Part shown: in pieces, positions 50,315 to 64,000 of the stretch
Layout: every line of letters starts with the position of its first letter
Numbering within the stretch: the first letter of the stretch is position 1
Source: Anaeromyces robustus
Taxonomy: Eukaryota > Neocallimastigomycota > Neocallimastigomycetes > Neocallimastigales > Neocallimastigaceae
Assembly (NCBI GenBank): GCA_002104895.1
Contig: MCFG01000267.1
Span: forward strand, 1-64,000
Reading direction: 5' to 3'
Length of the DNA: 64,000 bases
Made by a program: the position numbers and the translations under genes
Notes under the pieces: model-generated
Database searches by the model: none
The model's input: only the letters and a program-made list of their open reading frames with translations
What the model was told of the DNA's origin: nothing

Positions 50315-52631
50315 TTTTAATGATTAAAATATAATTATTATTATTATCATTATTATTATCGTCAAAACTTATACATCAACGCATATAATTAAAAACAATA
50401 TAAAAAATATATAAAAAGAGATATATATATAAATTAAAAATAAATATTAAACTTTCTTTAAAATAGAAAAAAAAAATATTTTAATTTCATATATTTTAAG
50501 AATTATTTATTTTTTTCTAATACATATATATATATAATATGTATAGAAAAATAATAATTAAATAATATATATTTTTTATTCATTTTATTCTATAATATAC
50601 ATAAATTTTTTTTTCTTGTTAATTAAAAATTTATTTTTATTTTATTAATTTTTTTTACTATAACAAAATGAATAAAATAAAAATAAATAAGTATATATAT
50701 ATATAAATAATTATATATATGTATGTATATATAAATAGAATAAAACAAGAAGACATCAATATATATAGATATAATAAAAATAGAATAAAACAAGAAGACA
50801 TCAATATATATATAATAAAAATAGTGATATTAATTAAAAAAAAAATAATTATGATTAATCTAATTATATATAATATTACATATTACTCTTTAATGGTAAT
50901 TATAAAATATTAATTATATAAAAATAAAAATTTTATACTCATAAATAGGCATTTGTTTTTTTTTTTCCACTAATAATATTTTTATTATTAATAATATATA
51001 TTTAAATAATTTTATATGAGTGAGTGTGTAATGGCATATAAAACTTTTAAATATTTTATTGCTCTCTTCTCTTTTTATTATTATATTTTTTCTTTTCTAA
51101 ATTTTTGAATTCTTATTTCCTTAATTCTTTTAATTTCCTTTTATATATATATATATATATTATCACTTTGACATTTTTTATTATTTTATTTTCATTTTCA
51201 TTTTTATTTATTATTTATTTATATTTTTATTTTATTTATTTTTTTTTTGGAAATATAAATAATAAAAAATTATAATATTCTTGATTTATTAGTTATTTTT
51301 ATTGAATTATTAATTTCCTTTTTACTACTTTTTTATATGTCTTTAATGTCGTCATTAATATATCATCTATTTTGGTGAAATATTATATAAATATATGTAT
51401 ATATCTTTTCTTATCTTTTTCATAATATTATTTTCCTTAAAAATTATTTATAAAAAAAAATTATAAAAATATTTTTTTTATATCATTTAATGTTTTTATT
51501 TATGTTTTTTTTTTTTTTTCATTATATGTATTAATATAAGATAAAAATAACAACCACAAATATAATAATTTGATTTTCCGTTCAAATATTGGATCTTCTA
51601 TATTATTATTATATTTAATAGAGGTCTATAAATATTTATTAAACATTTAATTATTTAATAGATGTCTAATAAAAAAAATTTTTTAGATATCTATTAACAA
51701 ATCTTTAGGAATAAAATTTATATTGTTATAAGATTCATATATATAAAAAAAAAATAGAATTTAATATATTTATTTAAAATATCTTTATTCATTTCTACTT
51801 TGAGTAATTTTATAAAAAGGAATATTTATTTTTAGAACAGATACTTTACGTTTTAAATTAAAAGGTTTAAATGTAACACAAACAATATATATATATACAA
51901 ATTACCCAAATAAAAAATATAAAGTTTATAACAATATTTTTATAATAATATAATATTTAAATAAATAATAATTCAATTAGTGGGGATACTACGTTATTTT
52001 CTTTATAGATACCTATGTTTTAATATTCAGTAAGGTACAAAATCTAAATATTTTATTTATAATAATTATTAATATTTTATCGTTTAAAATTTACTGAAGT
52101 TATTTATATTTTAAAATATTTTCATATAAATATTTTTCCTTTTTAATAAATATCTATGATATATTATAATGATAGATTTATGTTATATATATATATTATA
52201 TAAATGTATTTACATTTAATATTAAAAATATTAAAGTAACATATTTATTATTTTCTTTAAATATTTTATATATGGACCATAATTAAGAACTTTATTATCA
52301 AAAACCGATAAAAAACTTTTTATGGGATTAGATACCTCTATTACTATATATATAAAATAAGTTTACTTGATAATTTAAGTAATATTATGATTATTATGGT
52401 AGTTATTCATAAATGGAAATAAAAATATAGTTATTGATATTATATAATATTGGAGAAAAAAAAATCCAATCATCGGTGATATTGGAGAAAAAAAAACAAA
52501 AATATATTTTATTGGGAGAAAAGAAAAAAAATTGAAAAATACTTACCTACAGATTACTATAGTATTGATTAATCAAATAATATTATTATTATGTATAAAA
52601 AAAAAAAAAAACCTACCATTACATATAATGG

Positions 52632-52671
<40 letters not shown>

Positions 52672-53277
52672 ACCTTAAAATTTATATAGATATTTATATA
52701 TATATATATTTATTTTTATTAAAACTAATAAATTATTATTAGATAATATTTAATTTATTTATCAATAAAAATGAATCATAGAATGATTTAATATTTTATT
52801 TATACCAGTATATAAAAAAATATTAAATTATAAATAAAAAATATAATATAATGCACAATACATAAATATATAAAATAAAATGTAATAAAATAATAAAAAA
52901 ACAATAAAAAATAAATAAAAAATAATATAATATAATAAAATAAAATAAAAATTAATATACAAATAATAATATACAATAATATACGTAACAATAATAGAAG
53001 GTAAATAGAACAGAAAGAAAATACAAAAATAAAAAAAAAAGAGAACAAAAATATATGTTTAATATATTTTACATTAATTTAATTTTGAAGTTAACATTTG
53101 TTTTTATAAAAAAAAAACCAAAGCATTAATTTATTTTTAAAGAATTTTCTTTACTTTTTTTCTTTCTAATTTTATTATTATTCATTTTTAGATTATAATT
53201 AAATATTAATAAAAACTATTATTATTATTATTCTTTGATTAATATATTATTTTATATCATTACTCAAATTCTTTTTT

Positions 53278-53317
<40 letters not shown>

Positions 53318-54452
53318 TATATTTATATATTATTATGATTTTTTTTTTTTAAATAAGACATTTCTTTGGTGTGACTAGACACTTTATTACATTTTAATCA
53401 AACTGTTAAATTTAATTTTATTTAGTTACTTTTAACTTATCTTTTAAAAAAAAAGAATAACAATATTAAAATTGTAATAATTGTTATAATTGTGTTTTAA
53501 TCTTATAAACTTTATTTTGAAAAAGTTAATATTATTATTCTTTTTTTTAAAAGTTAAAATTAAAATTAAAACACAATTACAACAATTTATACAGCTTCAT
53601 GTTCCATTGCTTAATAAATTTTTTTATACAAATTCTTTAACTTTTTTCTTCATTAAATTGACAGTTTTAATTATAATAATTAATATTTAAAATTAATTAT
53701 ATATTATATTTTATTATATATTTTATTATATATTATATTATATTACATGTTATTACATGATATTACAATATATTATGTTTCATTATTTTATATTATAACC
53801 ACAAACCTAATTAATTAATAATAAATTTCATTTTTTTTTTAATATTATTTATTCATTTTATATATATTATATATTATATTATTTATTTATATATTATTTA
53901 TTTTAATTTATTTATTATTAATTAATGTTACATAATATATTTATATTTTTATATTAAATGCATAATAATTTTTCTTTCTTTTTTTTTTTATTCGATTTTT
54001 CTTTTATTTTTTTCCTTTTAAACTTTATTTATTATTATTTTTTGATTTTGAAAGATTTGTATTACACAAAACCAAAATCAAAAATCATATAAAACGTTTT
54101 TTTTTTTCTTCTTTAATTTATTATTTTTTTTTCTTTTCAAATCTTTTTTTATTTTTATTAAACAATTAATAATTATATAAAAAGATTTTTTTTTAAAAAA
54201 AAAAAAAAAATAAAAAAATAAAAAAAATAAAAAAAAAAAATAAAAAATAAAATAAAAAAAAAAAAATAAAATTAAAAATTAAAAAAGAAAAAAATAAAAA
54301 AATTTATAAATAAATTTAAAAGAAATATAATTATAATTATAATTCTTTCAAAATTTATTAATAATAAAATATAGAATTAAAAAAAAATAAAACTAAAATA
54401 AAAATAAAATAAAATTATAAATAAAATAAAAATACATGAAAAATTGAACAAA
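50315..54452. other. Long AT-rich intergenic region between CotH genes 2 and 3
   Basis: No gene supported in about 4.1 kb. Two near-copies of a unit with GAATAAAACAAGAAGACATC lie at 50737 and 50780. There is an A run (52637-52670), (TTTA)n at 53283-53320, a foldback pair at 53481-53585, a smaller hairpin TTTTTGATTTTG with CAAAATCAAAAA near 54035-54088, and an A-rich leader from about 54190. Frames on either strand are low-complexity only. Confidence 0.55.
53481..53585. repeat. Foldback pair with 21-bp arms
   Basis: TTGTTATAATTGTGTTTTAA begins the left arm (53481-53501). It matches the reverse complement of the right arm (53565-53585) with one mismatch; the spacer is 63 bases. The size suits a tiny foldback or MITE-like remnant, but no flanking duplication is clear. 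Confidence 0.75.
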
Positions 54453-54533
54453 ATGAAGAGTTATCAACTTTTATCTTTTATATTATTAATTGCTAATGCA
54501 TTAATTGTTAATGCAAAAGGTACTTTAAATTTC

Positions 54534-54564
<31 letters not shown>

Positions 54565-57361
54565 GAATTAGAATGAATATTATTATAATAATTAAATGTT
54601 ATTAAATATTAATCATTTATTATTAAACATTTTATCTGTCGAATATATATATATATATATAGTAACTTTTAGACTTATTGCAGTATCTGGAACTCCATAC
54701 TGTTATGTTAATAACAAAAAATATACAATGAAAGAAGAACAATATCCAGTTTTTACATTAACTCTTAACTCTCTTAATGCTCCAATTAATTATCACTATG
54801 GTATAGGTAGTAAAGAAGAATCTTTTACACGTACTCTTAATTCAGAAAGTACTTTAAACGAATTCTTCAATAGAAAACAAACTGTTTATAACCATCCTCA
54901 ATTACCAAAAGCTTTTGAATCTTTCCAAACTCTTAAAAAGTCTAAACTTTTCGATGGTAAATTTTAATGATATATATTATATAATTGAATTTATTAATTA
55001 TATATAATGAATAACTTTATTAAAATAAAAATAAAAATAAAAATAAAAATATGATATGAAATATTAAATACTTTAATAAAAAAATTATTATATAATTATT
55101 AAAAAATATAAAATTAATTAAAATTATATAAAAATAATAATAATAAAAAAAAGATACCCATATTGGTAACATCATTCTTGAAAGTAAACAAAGTGAAATT
55201 GATAATTTACATGCTCACCCAGATAAAGATAAGCTTAAGGTTCCTGTCAAAGCTATATATGTTAGGTAATAAATAATAAAGAAAAAAAAAATAAAATAAA
55301 ATGAATAATTAAATTATTATTATTATAATTAAATATTTAATTTTTTTTTAATTATTTTATTAAAATATTATTTTTATAGTCCATATACTGTTAAAGTTTT
55401 TAATAATGGTTTTATTAAAATTAGTGGTCAATCTGTAAGTTTAAATAAATAATAAAACATCAAAAATATTATTTTTATTTTTATTTTTATTATATGTTAT
55501 TTTATAAGATATTGAAAATATTGAATAACAAAAATATAATAATTATTTATTAATTAAAAAAAAAAAAAAGACCAAGTATAGTACAAAGCTTAGTTACAAA
55601 CTTGGTGGTCTTAAGACTGATGATGATAAAGAATTATATGGTCGTACTGCTGTAAAGTTAAGAGCTGAATATAATGATCCATCTTTCATGAGAGAAAAAA
55701 CTACTTTTGATATGTTAAATGCTGTTGGTGTTCCAACTTCTCAAGGTAAACATGTTCGTGTTTTCATTAATAAAAGAGAAATTGGTTTATTCCTTATGAC
55801 AGATGATTTCTCTAACAAACATTTCCTTAAGAGTGTTTTCAATAATGGTAAGAAATTTAATGTTAATAATGCTATTTTCAAAGTTAACAGTGGTGGTGAT
55901 TTATCTTTCCATGGTACTAGTAAAAGTGATCTTGAACCTTATGGTTATAAAGGAGATGAAGAAAATGCTAATAGTTTACAAAAAGTTAAAGAAATTTTAG
56001 TTCCATTTATGAAAGAAGTTGATAACTATCCATCTACTAAAAAATTAAGTTTAGATATTGAAGCTTTCTTAAGAACAATGGCTGTTGAATATCTTGCTTA
56101 TGGTACTGATAATTATTGGTTAGTTCAAGGTAATTATTTCATTTATAAGAATATTGCTAATGGTGGTAAATGGTATTTCATTGATAGTGATTTTGATATG
56201 AACTTTGGTCATGGTTCACCAAGTACTTGTCTTAAACTTAATATTGATGATTATCCAAAAGTAAAGAAAAATAAGCCAACTCCTAGACCTCTTATTGATA
56301 ATCTTAGAAAGAATAAAACAAATGATAAATATTTAAAGAATGCTATGGAAAGAATGCTTAATACTTGTTTCCATAAAAAAGCTGTTAATGCTCGTCTTGA
56401 TTCATTTTCTAAAATGCTTAAAGAAGATGCTTTATGGGATTTCAAATTAAAGAGAGTTAGTACTTATTCTGGTGAAAAACCATTAAAAAGTAGAAGTTTT
56501 ACTGAAACTAACTTTGATAATGAACTTAATAGTGATAGTAAAACTCTTAAAGATCGTCCATATCCAATTAGAAAATGGATTAAAGAAAGAACTAATCAAG
56601 TTGTTTCTACTTATAAATTCTCTGTTTCTGAAAACCCAGATACTTCTCTTGGTTACTTTGAACCAGAATATGATTCTGTTAAAAATGTTGATAATAAAGT
56701 TAAAACTACTACTACCTCTAAGAAATCATCAACTACTACCACTACTACTACTACCTCTAAGAAGCCAATTACCACTACTACTACCACTACTAGAAAGACT
56801 ACAACTACAACTAATAAGTCATTTCCAACTTCAAAGAATAAGTGTGGTCCAAATGTAGCTGTTTGTGCTAAAGGTTATTGTTGTAGTAAATATGGTTATT
56901 GTGGTACTACAGATGATTATTGTTCTACTGGTTGTCAAAGTGAATTTGGTGAATGTAAGGGTAAAACTACTACTACTACTACTACTAAGAAAACTACTAC
57001 TACCACCAAGAAGACTACTACTACTACCAAGAAAACTACTACTACTACTAAGAAAACTACTACTACCAAGAAAACTACTACCACTAAGAAGACCACTACC
57101 ACTAAGAAGACCAGTACCACTAAAAAGACTACTACCACTAAGAAGACTAGTACCACTAAGAAAACTACTACTACTAAGAAGACCAGTACCACTAAAAAAA
57201 CTTCATCCACTAAGAAGTCACTTCCAACTTCTAAGGACAAATGTGGTCCAAATGTAGCTGTATGTGCTTCTGGTTACTGTTGTAGTAAATATGGTTACTG
57301 TGGTAAAACTTCTGATTACTGTGGTAAAGGTTGTCAAAGTGGTTTTGGTAAATGTAACTAA
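54453..57361 (+). CDS. Secreted CotH-domain protein with two CBM18 modules (type B)
   Basis: Five exons: 54453-54519, 54663-54956, 55154-55265, 55380-55434 and 55571-57361; 772 residues. Exons 2, 3 and 4 have exactly the same lengths (294, 112, 55) and phases as in the gene at 47553, marking a tandem duplicate. The signal peptide MKSYQLLSFILLIANALIVNA is on exon 1. The CotH domain includes [33 protein letters not shown] and [15 protein letters not shown]. The Thr after the DFDM motif is replaced by Asn, the only change in this core among the four genes. Two CBM18 modules (56840-56956 and 57239-57358) are separated by a long (T/K) linker of TTKK-type repeats. In contrast to the first gene the aromatic cluster reads KYGYC, not KYGWC. 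Confidence 0.9.
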
Positions 57362-58060
57362 ATAAAGTAATTAATCAATCAAAAATATTAATAAAAAACA
57401 ATAATAAATTAATTACTATTTTAGTTAATTAAGAATTCAATATATCTATATCTATATATAGAATTTTTTTTAAAAAAAAAAAAAATAAAATAAAATAAAA
57501 TAAATAATACAACCCAAAACCAATAATAATAATAATAATAATAAAAAAGGAAATAGTTTTTTTTTTTTTTTTTTTCTATTTCTCTTATTTAAAATATCAT
57601 TTTTTTTTTTTTTATATATTTTGTTTTATTTTGTTTAAAAAGGAATAATAAATACACGAATATTTTAATTTTTTTTTTTATATATTATTATTTCTATAAG
57701 AAAAAAACAAAATAAAACAAAATATAAAATTAATAATAAAATGTAAAATATTTTAATAATTAAAAAATATTATAGATATAATAAATATTTAATATTTTAT
57801 TATAAAAAAAAAGTTTTTTTTTTTTTTTTTTTTATTATTATTTTGTTCTTTTTTATTTTTAATCAAAAAAAAAAAAAAAATTAAAAATAAAATTTCAATT
57901 ACAGAATAATAAAAAAAGAAAAAAAGAATTAAAATAAATTAAAATAATTATATATATACAAATATGAATCAAAAAAATTTATATTATACATATAATGTTA
58001 ATACTAATACTATTAATATTAAATAATACAAAAAAAAAATTATATAATATTAATATTAGT

Positions 58061-58096
<36 letters not shown>

Positions 58097-58538
58097 TAAA
58101 TAAATAAATAGATTCATAAAAAAAAAAAAAGAAAAAAAGAAAAAAAATTTAAATAATCAATATCATTAACAAAATTTTAAATAACATTATTCATAATTAC
58201 ATTAATGTAAAAATAATAATAATAATAAATAAGTAATTAATTAATTAAATAAAATAAAATAGTTAAATATTAAAAAAAAAAAAAAATAAGTAGATAATTC
58301 TAATAATAATTTATAAGTAATAATAATAATAATAATTTCATATTTAAAAAAGAATTCTGTTTTTTTGTTCCGTATAATGATAATCTATAAGTAAGTTAAA
58401 TCTATAAATATACCGTTTGTAAAAATTATTTATAAAAAAATAGCATAATTTTTTTATAAAAATAAATTAAATTAAGGGATAGAATAATAAAACTATAAAT
58501 ATCTTTGTTAATTTATTTATTTATATATATATATTTAC

Positions 58539-58581
<43 letters not shown>

Positions 58582-60256
58582 TCTAATTAAATTTAAAGGA
58601 AAACTTCTTATCAAAATTTTTTTCAACCCTTATTTCTTCAATTAAAAACAAATACATAATCATATACATCTTATATATATTTATTATATAAAATTACAAA
58701 ATATTATAGATGAACAAAAATCTTATGAAAATAAAAAAACTAATTAGAATAATTAAAATTTATTAAAAATTATTGTATTTAAATTAAATTATGTTAGAAT
58801 AAAATAGAGTGATTTTTTTTTAATATTATAATATTCAATAATATTTACATATTTTATATTATATTATTTATTATATATTATTATATTGTAATATTATATA
58901 TTATCTATTATATTATTTATTATATTATCTATTATATTATCTATTATATTATAATATTATATATTATCCATTATATTTTTTTATTTTTCTTTTCTTCTTT
59001 CTTCTTTTTATTATTATTATTTGCTTTTTCTATTTATTAAATATAAAGTTAATATTTATTACAATTATTAAAATTATATTAAAAATTCTGCTCTTTTTTA
59101 ATATTAAAATACAGTGATATTATAAGAAAAATCATTACATTATTACATGAACACCAATTTATTAAAAATTAATAATAACAATAATAAATTTTTTTATGAA
59201 TGAACTGTGGTAACAATTTTAAATTATATTATATATTAAATATTATATTAAATATTATATTAAATATTATATATTTTATATTTTATATTTTATATTTTAT
59301 ATTATTTTATATTTTATATTTTATATTTTATATTTTATATTTTATAATAATATACATTATGTATTATATAGATTATATATATTATATATTTTATATTATT
59401 ATATTTATTATCTATTAAGATAACTATTTTCTTTTTTCTTTTTTTTTTTATTGATTATTACTTATTATATATTATTGATTATTACTTATTATATATTCTA
59501 CCATTTATTATTTGTTATTAGTTTCTTGTATATTTCATATAATATAATATAATAAAGTTTATAAGATGATTTAATTCGTAGTTTCTTTAACCTTTAAAAA
59601 GTTTATGAATTTTATATATTTTATATTTTATTTAAACAAAATTAATAGTTTTTTTTTTTTTTTATTAATTGTTGCCTATGAACTAATATTAATAGAAAAA
59701 AAATATTTATTTCTATTTTCTATTATACCTAACTAAAAAAATTTTTTTTAAAGAAAAAATATTTTTAAATTGTTCCATAATTCTGTTATAATATTATTAT
59801 CTTATCTTTCTTTTAAATAGTATTAAATTGTTTTATTAAAAACTATTGTTAAAATGTTTTTATTGCCATTTTATTTTTTTTTCCTTTTTCTTTTCGTTCT
59901 AATTAAATATAAATCCTGTATATATACTAATCATTAAAAATTATATATACTTCATATTTCATATTAAAATTAATTATAAAATATTATATATATAAGTAAT
60001 ATAAAGAATAATCCAAAAAAAAAATTCAATATATATATAAATTCAATCAGGAAATATTTTTGCATATATTAATATATATTCGTTTATTAATTATTAAAAA
60101 AGGATATTAAATCCTGATTAAATTTTTTTCACAGCATATTCCTTCTACATTTGGAAAAAGCATTTTTTCCAAATATATTAAAATGTATTAAAATATATTA
60201 TAACCATTTTTATAAATAAATAGATACAAAAAAATTAAAAATAAATAAATATAAAA

Positions 60257-60306
<50 letters not shown>

Positions 60307-60585
60307 TAATATAAATAAAAATGGTAAAAAAATACTAAACTTTAATATTTATTATTTTGTATTCTAATTAAAATAATAAATAGAATTTTAAGGTTTAATT
60401 AATCGTTTTTATTTTATATATTAAAAAATATGTATAATAATATAAATGTATAGATAATTATTTATTTATATATTTATTCATTTATTTATATATTTTATAT
60501 TTATTTATATTTATTCATTTATTTTTATATTTTATATTTATTTATTTATTTATTCATTTATTCATTTATTTATTTATTTATTTGT

Positions 60586-60636
<51 letters not shown>

Positions 60637-61105
60637 TTTGTAATTAATATAAAAATGTATAATTCTTTTTTATTAATTAACAAAATTAATTAAGTTTAAT
60701 ATAAGATTTTCTATTTATTCCTCATTATGAGTAATAATAAAAAAACTTCGATTTTTCCATTTCTTGTATATTTTGTTTTCTTTGAATAATTTAATAATGT
60801 AATTTAATTGTTTAATTTTTTTTTTTTTTTGTATCAAATTTTATAATATTACACAAAAATGCCAAAAAAAATATATATTTTTTCATCTGTATATAAATAC
60901 AAGTTTTTTTTATCTTTTTTTTTTTTTTTTTTTTTCAGGATTTTTCCCTAAAAAAAAAAAAAAAAAAAGTTTTTATTTTATAAAATAAAAACGAAAATAT
61001 AGATTAATTAATGAATAATTAAATTATTAAAAGTAAAAAAAAAATAAAAAAAAAATAAAAAAATAAAAATAAAAAAAATAAAATAAAAATAAAATAAAAT
61101 AAAAT

Positions 61106-61136
<31 letters not shown>

Positions 61137-61153
61137 AATAAAAAACTAGCATA
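57362..61153. other. AT-rich intergenic region between CotH genes 3 and 4
   Basis: No gene seen. Contains T and A runs, (AAT)n (58062-58090), (TTTA)n (58540-58583), a TATTATATTATCTAT repeat field (58855-58975), TATATTTTA repeats (59220-59345), a tandem pair with TGATTATTACTTATTATATA (59451 and 59477), (AAAT)n (60256-60302), (TTTA)n (60480-60642) and an 11-bp hairpin at 60149-60174. An A-rich leader starts near 61020. Confidence 0.6.
60480..60642. repeat. (TTTA)n microsatellite
   Basis: Long TTTA/TTCA array with the cleanest run at about 60590-60640. Non-coding. Confidence 0.9.
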
Positions 61154-64000
61154 ATGAAGAGTCATAAGTTGTTTTCTTTTCTATTATTAGCTGCAAATGC
61201 ATTACTTGGTCAATCCAAAGGTTTTATTTATTTTTCTTATCTTTTTTTTTTTTTCTTTTACAATTTTTATATTTATGAATTCAGTATAGATTCTTATTTT
61301 TTTAGTTATGAGATAATATTTTACAAAATATTTAATACTAATTTTATTTAATTATTTGTTTATAAAAAATTTTATATATTTTTTTTTAAAAAAATAATAG
61401 TAACCTTTAAGGTTATTGCTGTTTCTGGAACTCCTTATTGTTATGTTAATAACAAAAAATATACAATGAAGGAAGAACAATATCCAGTTTATTCATTAAC
61501 TCTTAACTCTCTTGTTGCTCCAATTAAATATCACTATGGTATAGATAATAAAGAAGAATCTTTTACTCGTACTCTTAATTCAGAAAGTACTTTAAATGAA
61601 TTTTTCAATAGAAAGGTAACTGTTAAAGAACATCCACTTTTACCAAAGGCTTTTGAAACTTTCCCAACTCTTAAAAAGTCTCAACTTTATGATGATAGAT
61701 TTATTAGTACCATTCTTGTTGAAGCTAAACAAGCTGATATTGATAAATTACATGCCAACCCACATGGTGATAAACTTAAGGTTTCTGCATCCAGAATTAT
61801 TTACGTTACTCCATACTCTCAAAAAGTTTTCAAAAGTGCTACTATTAAAATCAGTGGTCAATCTACCGTTGATAATGCTAAGCTTAGTTATAAGCTTGCT
61901 GGTCTTAAAACTGAAGATGGTAATGAATTATATGGTCGTAATGCTGTTAAGTTAAGAGCTGAATATATTGATCCATCCTTCTTAAGAGAAAAAACTGCTT
62001 TTGATGTATTAAATGCTGTTGGTGTTCCAACTTCTCAAGGTAAATATATTCGTCTTTTCATTAACAAAAAGGAAGTAGGTTTATTCCTTATGACTGATGA
62101 TTTCACCAATAAGAATTTCCTTAAGAGTGTTTTCAATAATGGTAAAAAATTCAGTGGAAACAATGCTGTCTTTAAGGTTGATTCTGGAGGTGATTTAGTT
62201 TACCATAGTACTAGTAGCAGTGATCTTGAACCATATTCTTACAAGGGTGATGAAGAAGATGTAAGTAGTTTCCAAAAAGTCAAGGAAATTTTAGTTCCAT
62301 TCTTAAAACAAGCTAAAGAATATCCAAACAAAGCTATATCTGGTTTTGATATTCAAGCTTTCTTAAGAACTATGGCTGCTGAATATCTTATTTATGGTCC
62401 AGATAATTATTGGCAAGAAGAAAGTAATTATTTCCTCTATAAAAATATTGTTAATGGTGGTAAATGGTATTTCATTGATAGTGATTTTGATATGACCTTT
62501 GGTCATGGTTCTCCAGGTAAGGCTCTTAAGGCTACTATTGATAAGTATCCAACTCTTAAGAGTAGATCTACTGCTAGACCTTTCATTGATAATATTAGAA
62601 AGAATTCAGAAAATAATAAATATTTAATGAATGCTTTTAAAAAGCTTGTTCAAACCTGTTTCAATATTAATGCCCTTGGTCCACGTATTGATTCCCTCTA
62701 TGAATTAATTAAAGAAGATGCTTACTGGGATTTAAAATTAAAAAGAATGAGTACTTATAGTAAAGCAAAAGTAAGAGGCTATACTTCAAAGGACTTTGAA
62801 AGAGAAGCTCAACATGAAAATAACACTGATTATCCATATCCAATTAAGACATGGATTATTAGAAGAAGTAAACAAGTTGCTTCTGAATTAGGTGTTTCTA
62901 TTCCTTCTAAACCAAATGCTTCTCTTGGTTACTTTGAACCAGAATATGAAAGTAAAGTTGTAGCTCAAAAACCAGCTGATCCTGTTAAACCTGCTACTAC
63001 TACTACTACTACTTCCTCAAAAGTAATTACTACTACTACTACCACTATTAATAAGACTCTTCCAACTTCTGATGGAAAATGTGGTCCAAATATTGCTGTT
63101 TGTGCTACTGGTTTATGTTGTAGTCAATATGGTTATTGTGGTTCTACTGATGAATATTGTGGTGCTGGTTGTCAAAGTGAATTTGGTCAATGTAAAGGCA
63201 ATGCTCCAGTTAAAACTACTGTTCCAGTCAAGACAACTCCTCCAGTTAAAACTACTCCAGTTAAAACTACTACTACTACTACCATTAATAAAACACTTCC
63301 AACTTCTATGAATAAATGTGGTCCAAATGTAGCTGTTTGTGCTACTGGTTACTGTTGTAGTCAATACGGTTACTGTGGTAAAACTAATGATTATTGTGGT
63401 GCTGGTTGTCAAAGTGGATTTGGTCAATGTAATAATAATAATGTTAACAAAACCACTACTCCTAAGAAAACAACCACTACTCCTAAGAAAACCACCACTA
63501 CTCCTAAGAAGACAACCACTACTCCTAAGAAAACAACCACTACTCCTAAGAAAACAACCACTACTACTAAGAAGGCTCTTCCAACTTCTAAGAATAAGTG
63601 TGGTCCAAATGTTGCTGTTTGTGCTAAGGGTTTATGTTGTAGTAAATATGGTTACTGTGGTACCTCTGCCGAACACTGTGGTACTGGTTGTCAAAGTGAA
63701 TTTGGTCAATGTAATAGTAACAACAAAAAGACTACTACTACTAAGAAGGCTACTACCACAAAGAAGGCTACTACCATAAAGAAGGCTACCACTACCAAGA
63801 AGGCTACTACTACTAAGAAAACTACTAAGAAAACTACTACTACTAAGAAGTCAACTAAAACTACTGCTAAGAAATCACTTCCAACTTCTAAGGACAGATG
63901 TGGTCCAAATGTAGCTGTTTGTGCTTCTGGTTTATGTTGTAGTAAATATGGTTACTGTGGTAAAACTTCTGATTACTGTGGTAAAGGTTGCCAAAGTGGA
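61154..64000 (+). CDS. Secreted CotH-domain protein with at least four CBM18 modules (type A), 3' end beyond window
   Basis: Exon 1 61154-61220 (signal peptide [21 protein letters not shown]) and exon 2 from 61401 with no stop up to the window end; 889 codons so far. Two exons as in the gene at 43197, and also closest to it in sequence ([24 protein letters not shown]). The CotH domain has [38 protein letters not shown] and [18 protein letters not shown]18 modules lie at 63077-63196, 63314-63433, 63596-63715 and 63896 onward, the last cut by the window edge. Linkers vary: TPVKTT type between the first two, TPKKTT type before the third, and TTKKATT type before the fourth. The protein is thus the largest or second largest of the cluster. 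Confidence 0.9.

Noticed and set aside
52800-53690. Small frames in the 50-54 kb spacer
   Set aside because: Low-complexity Phe/Ile/Tyr strings without start context, splice logic or similarity.
43197-64000. Fungal dockerin modules on the CotH proteins
   Set aside because: All Cys-rich modules follow the CBM18 pattern (CGPN-AVCA-G-CCSKYG-CG). No dockerin-type motif was seen within the window.

Overview
The window is nuclear DNA of a fungus, most probably an anaerobic gut fungus (Neocallimastigomycota). The evidence is extreme AT richness with very long A, T, (AAAT)n and (ATT)n tracts between genes, short AT-rich GT-AG introns, A/T-ending codons, a fused fungal-type ARG5,6 gene, a fungal GATA_AreA-domain protein, and a cluster of secreted CotH proteins carrying CBM18 chitin-binding modules on Thr-rich linkers. 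Genus cannot be assigned from sequence alone.

Layout. 1.7-4.0 kb: two-exon gene for a GATA_AreA (DUF1752-type) regulator with Gln-rich and acidic tracts; its intron holds a perfect 202-bp tandem duplication. 4.0-8.2 kb: gene-poor, with a short LINE 3' end and a 46-bp perfect palindrome. 8.2-13.8 kb and 20.6-26.6 kb: two copies of a roughly 5.5-6 kb duplicated block. Each carries a secreted Pro-rich repeat protein (PQM/PKAP type, then PEAP/VAPE type), the same TATA box about 330 bp before the ATG, and the same series of palindromic upstream elements. Between them lie a decayed LINE relic and a tRNA-headed SINE with a 53-base A tail. 27.2-29.1 kb: a young 5'-truncated LINE.

30.7-41.3 kb is the housekeeping part: ARG5,6 (arginine synthesis, 3 exons), CDK10-like kinase (minus strand, 7 exons) and NOG2 (ribosome-assembly GTPase, 2 exons). 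The NOG2 intron appears to carry a snR191-type H/ACA snoRNA. Its two pockets match the two neighbouring uridines of LSU rRNA helix 69 and its 3' hairpin has ACA at the expected spacing. Ribosome-assembly GTPase and rRNA modification guide would thus share one transcript, as in budding yeast.

43.2-64.0 kb: four CotH-CBM18 genes in tandem on the plus strand, order A-B-B-A by sequence and intron pattern; the last runs off the window. All have a signal peptide on its own first exon, a CotH kinase-like domain, Thr/Lys linkers and 2-4 CBM18 modules. They are probably displayed on, or bound to, chitin outside the cell.

The leading observations are the intronic snR191 candidate, the conserved palindromic elements upstream of the two repeat-protein genes, and the CotH-CBM18 cluster. 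Exon limits were read by eye from splice consensus and frame continuity.
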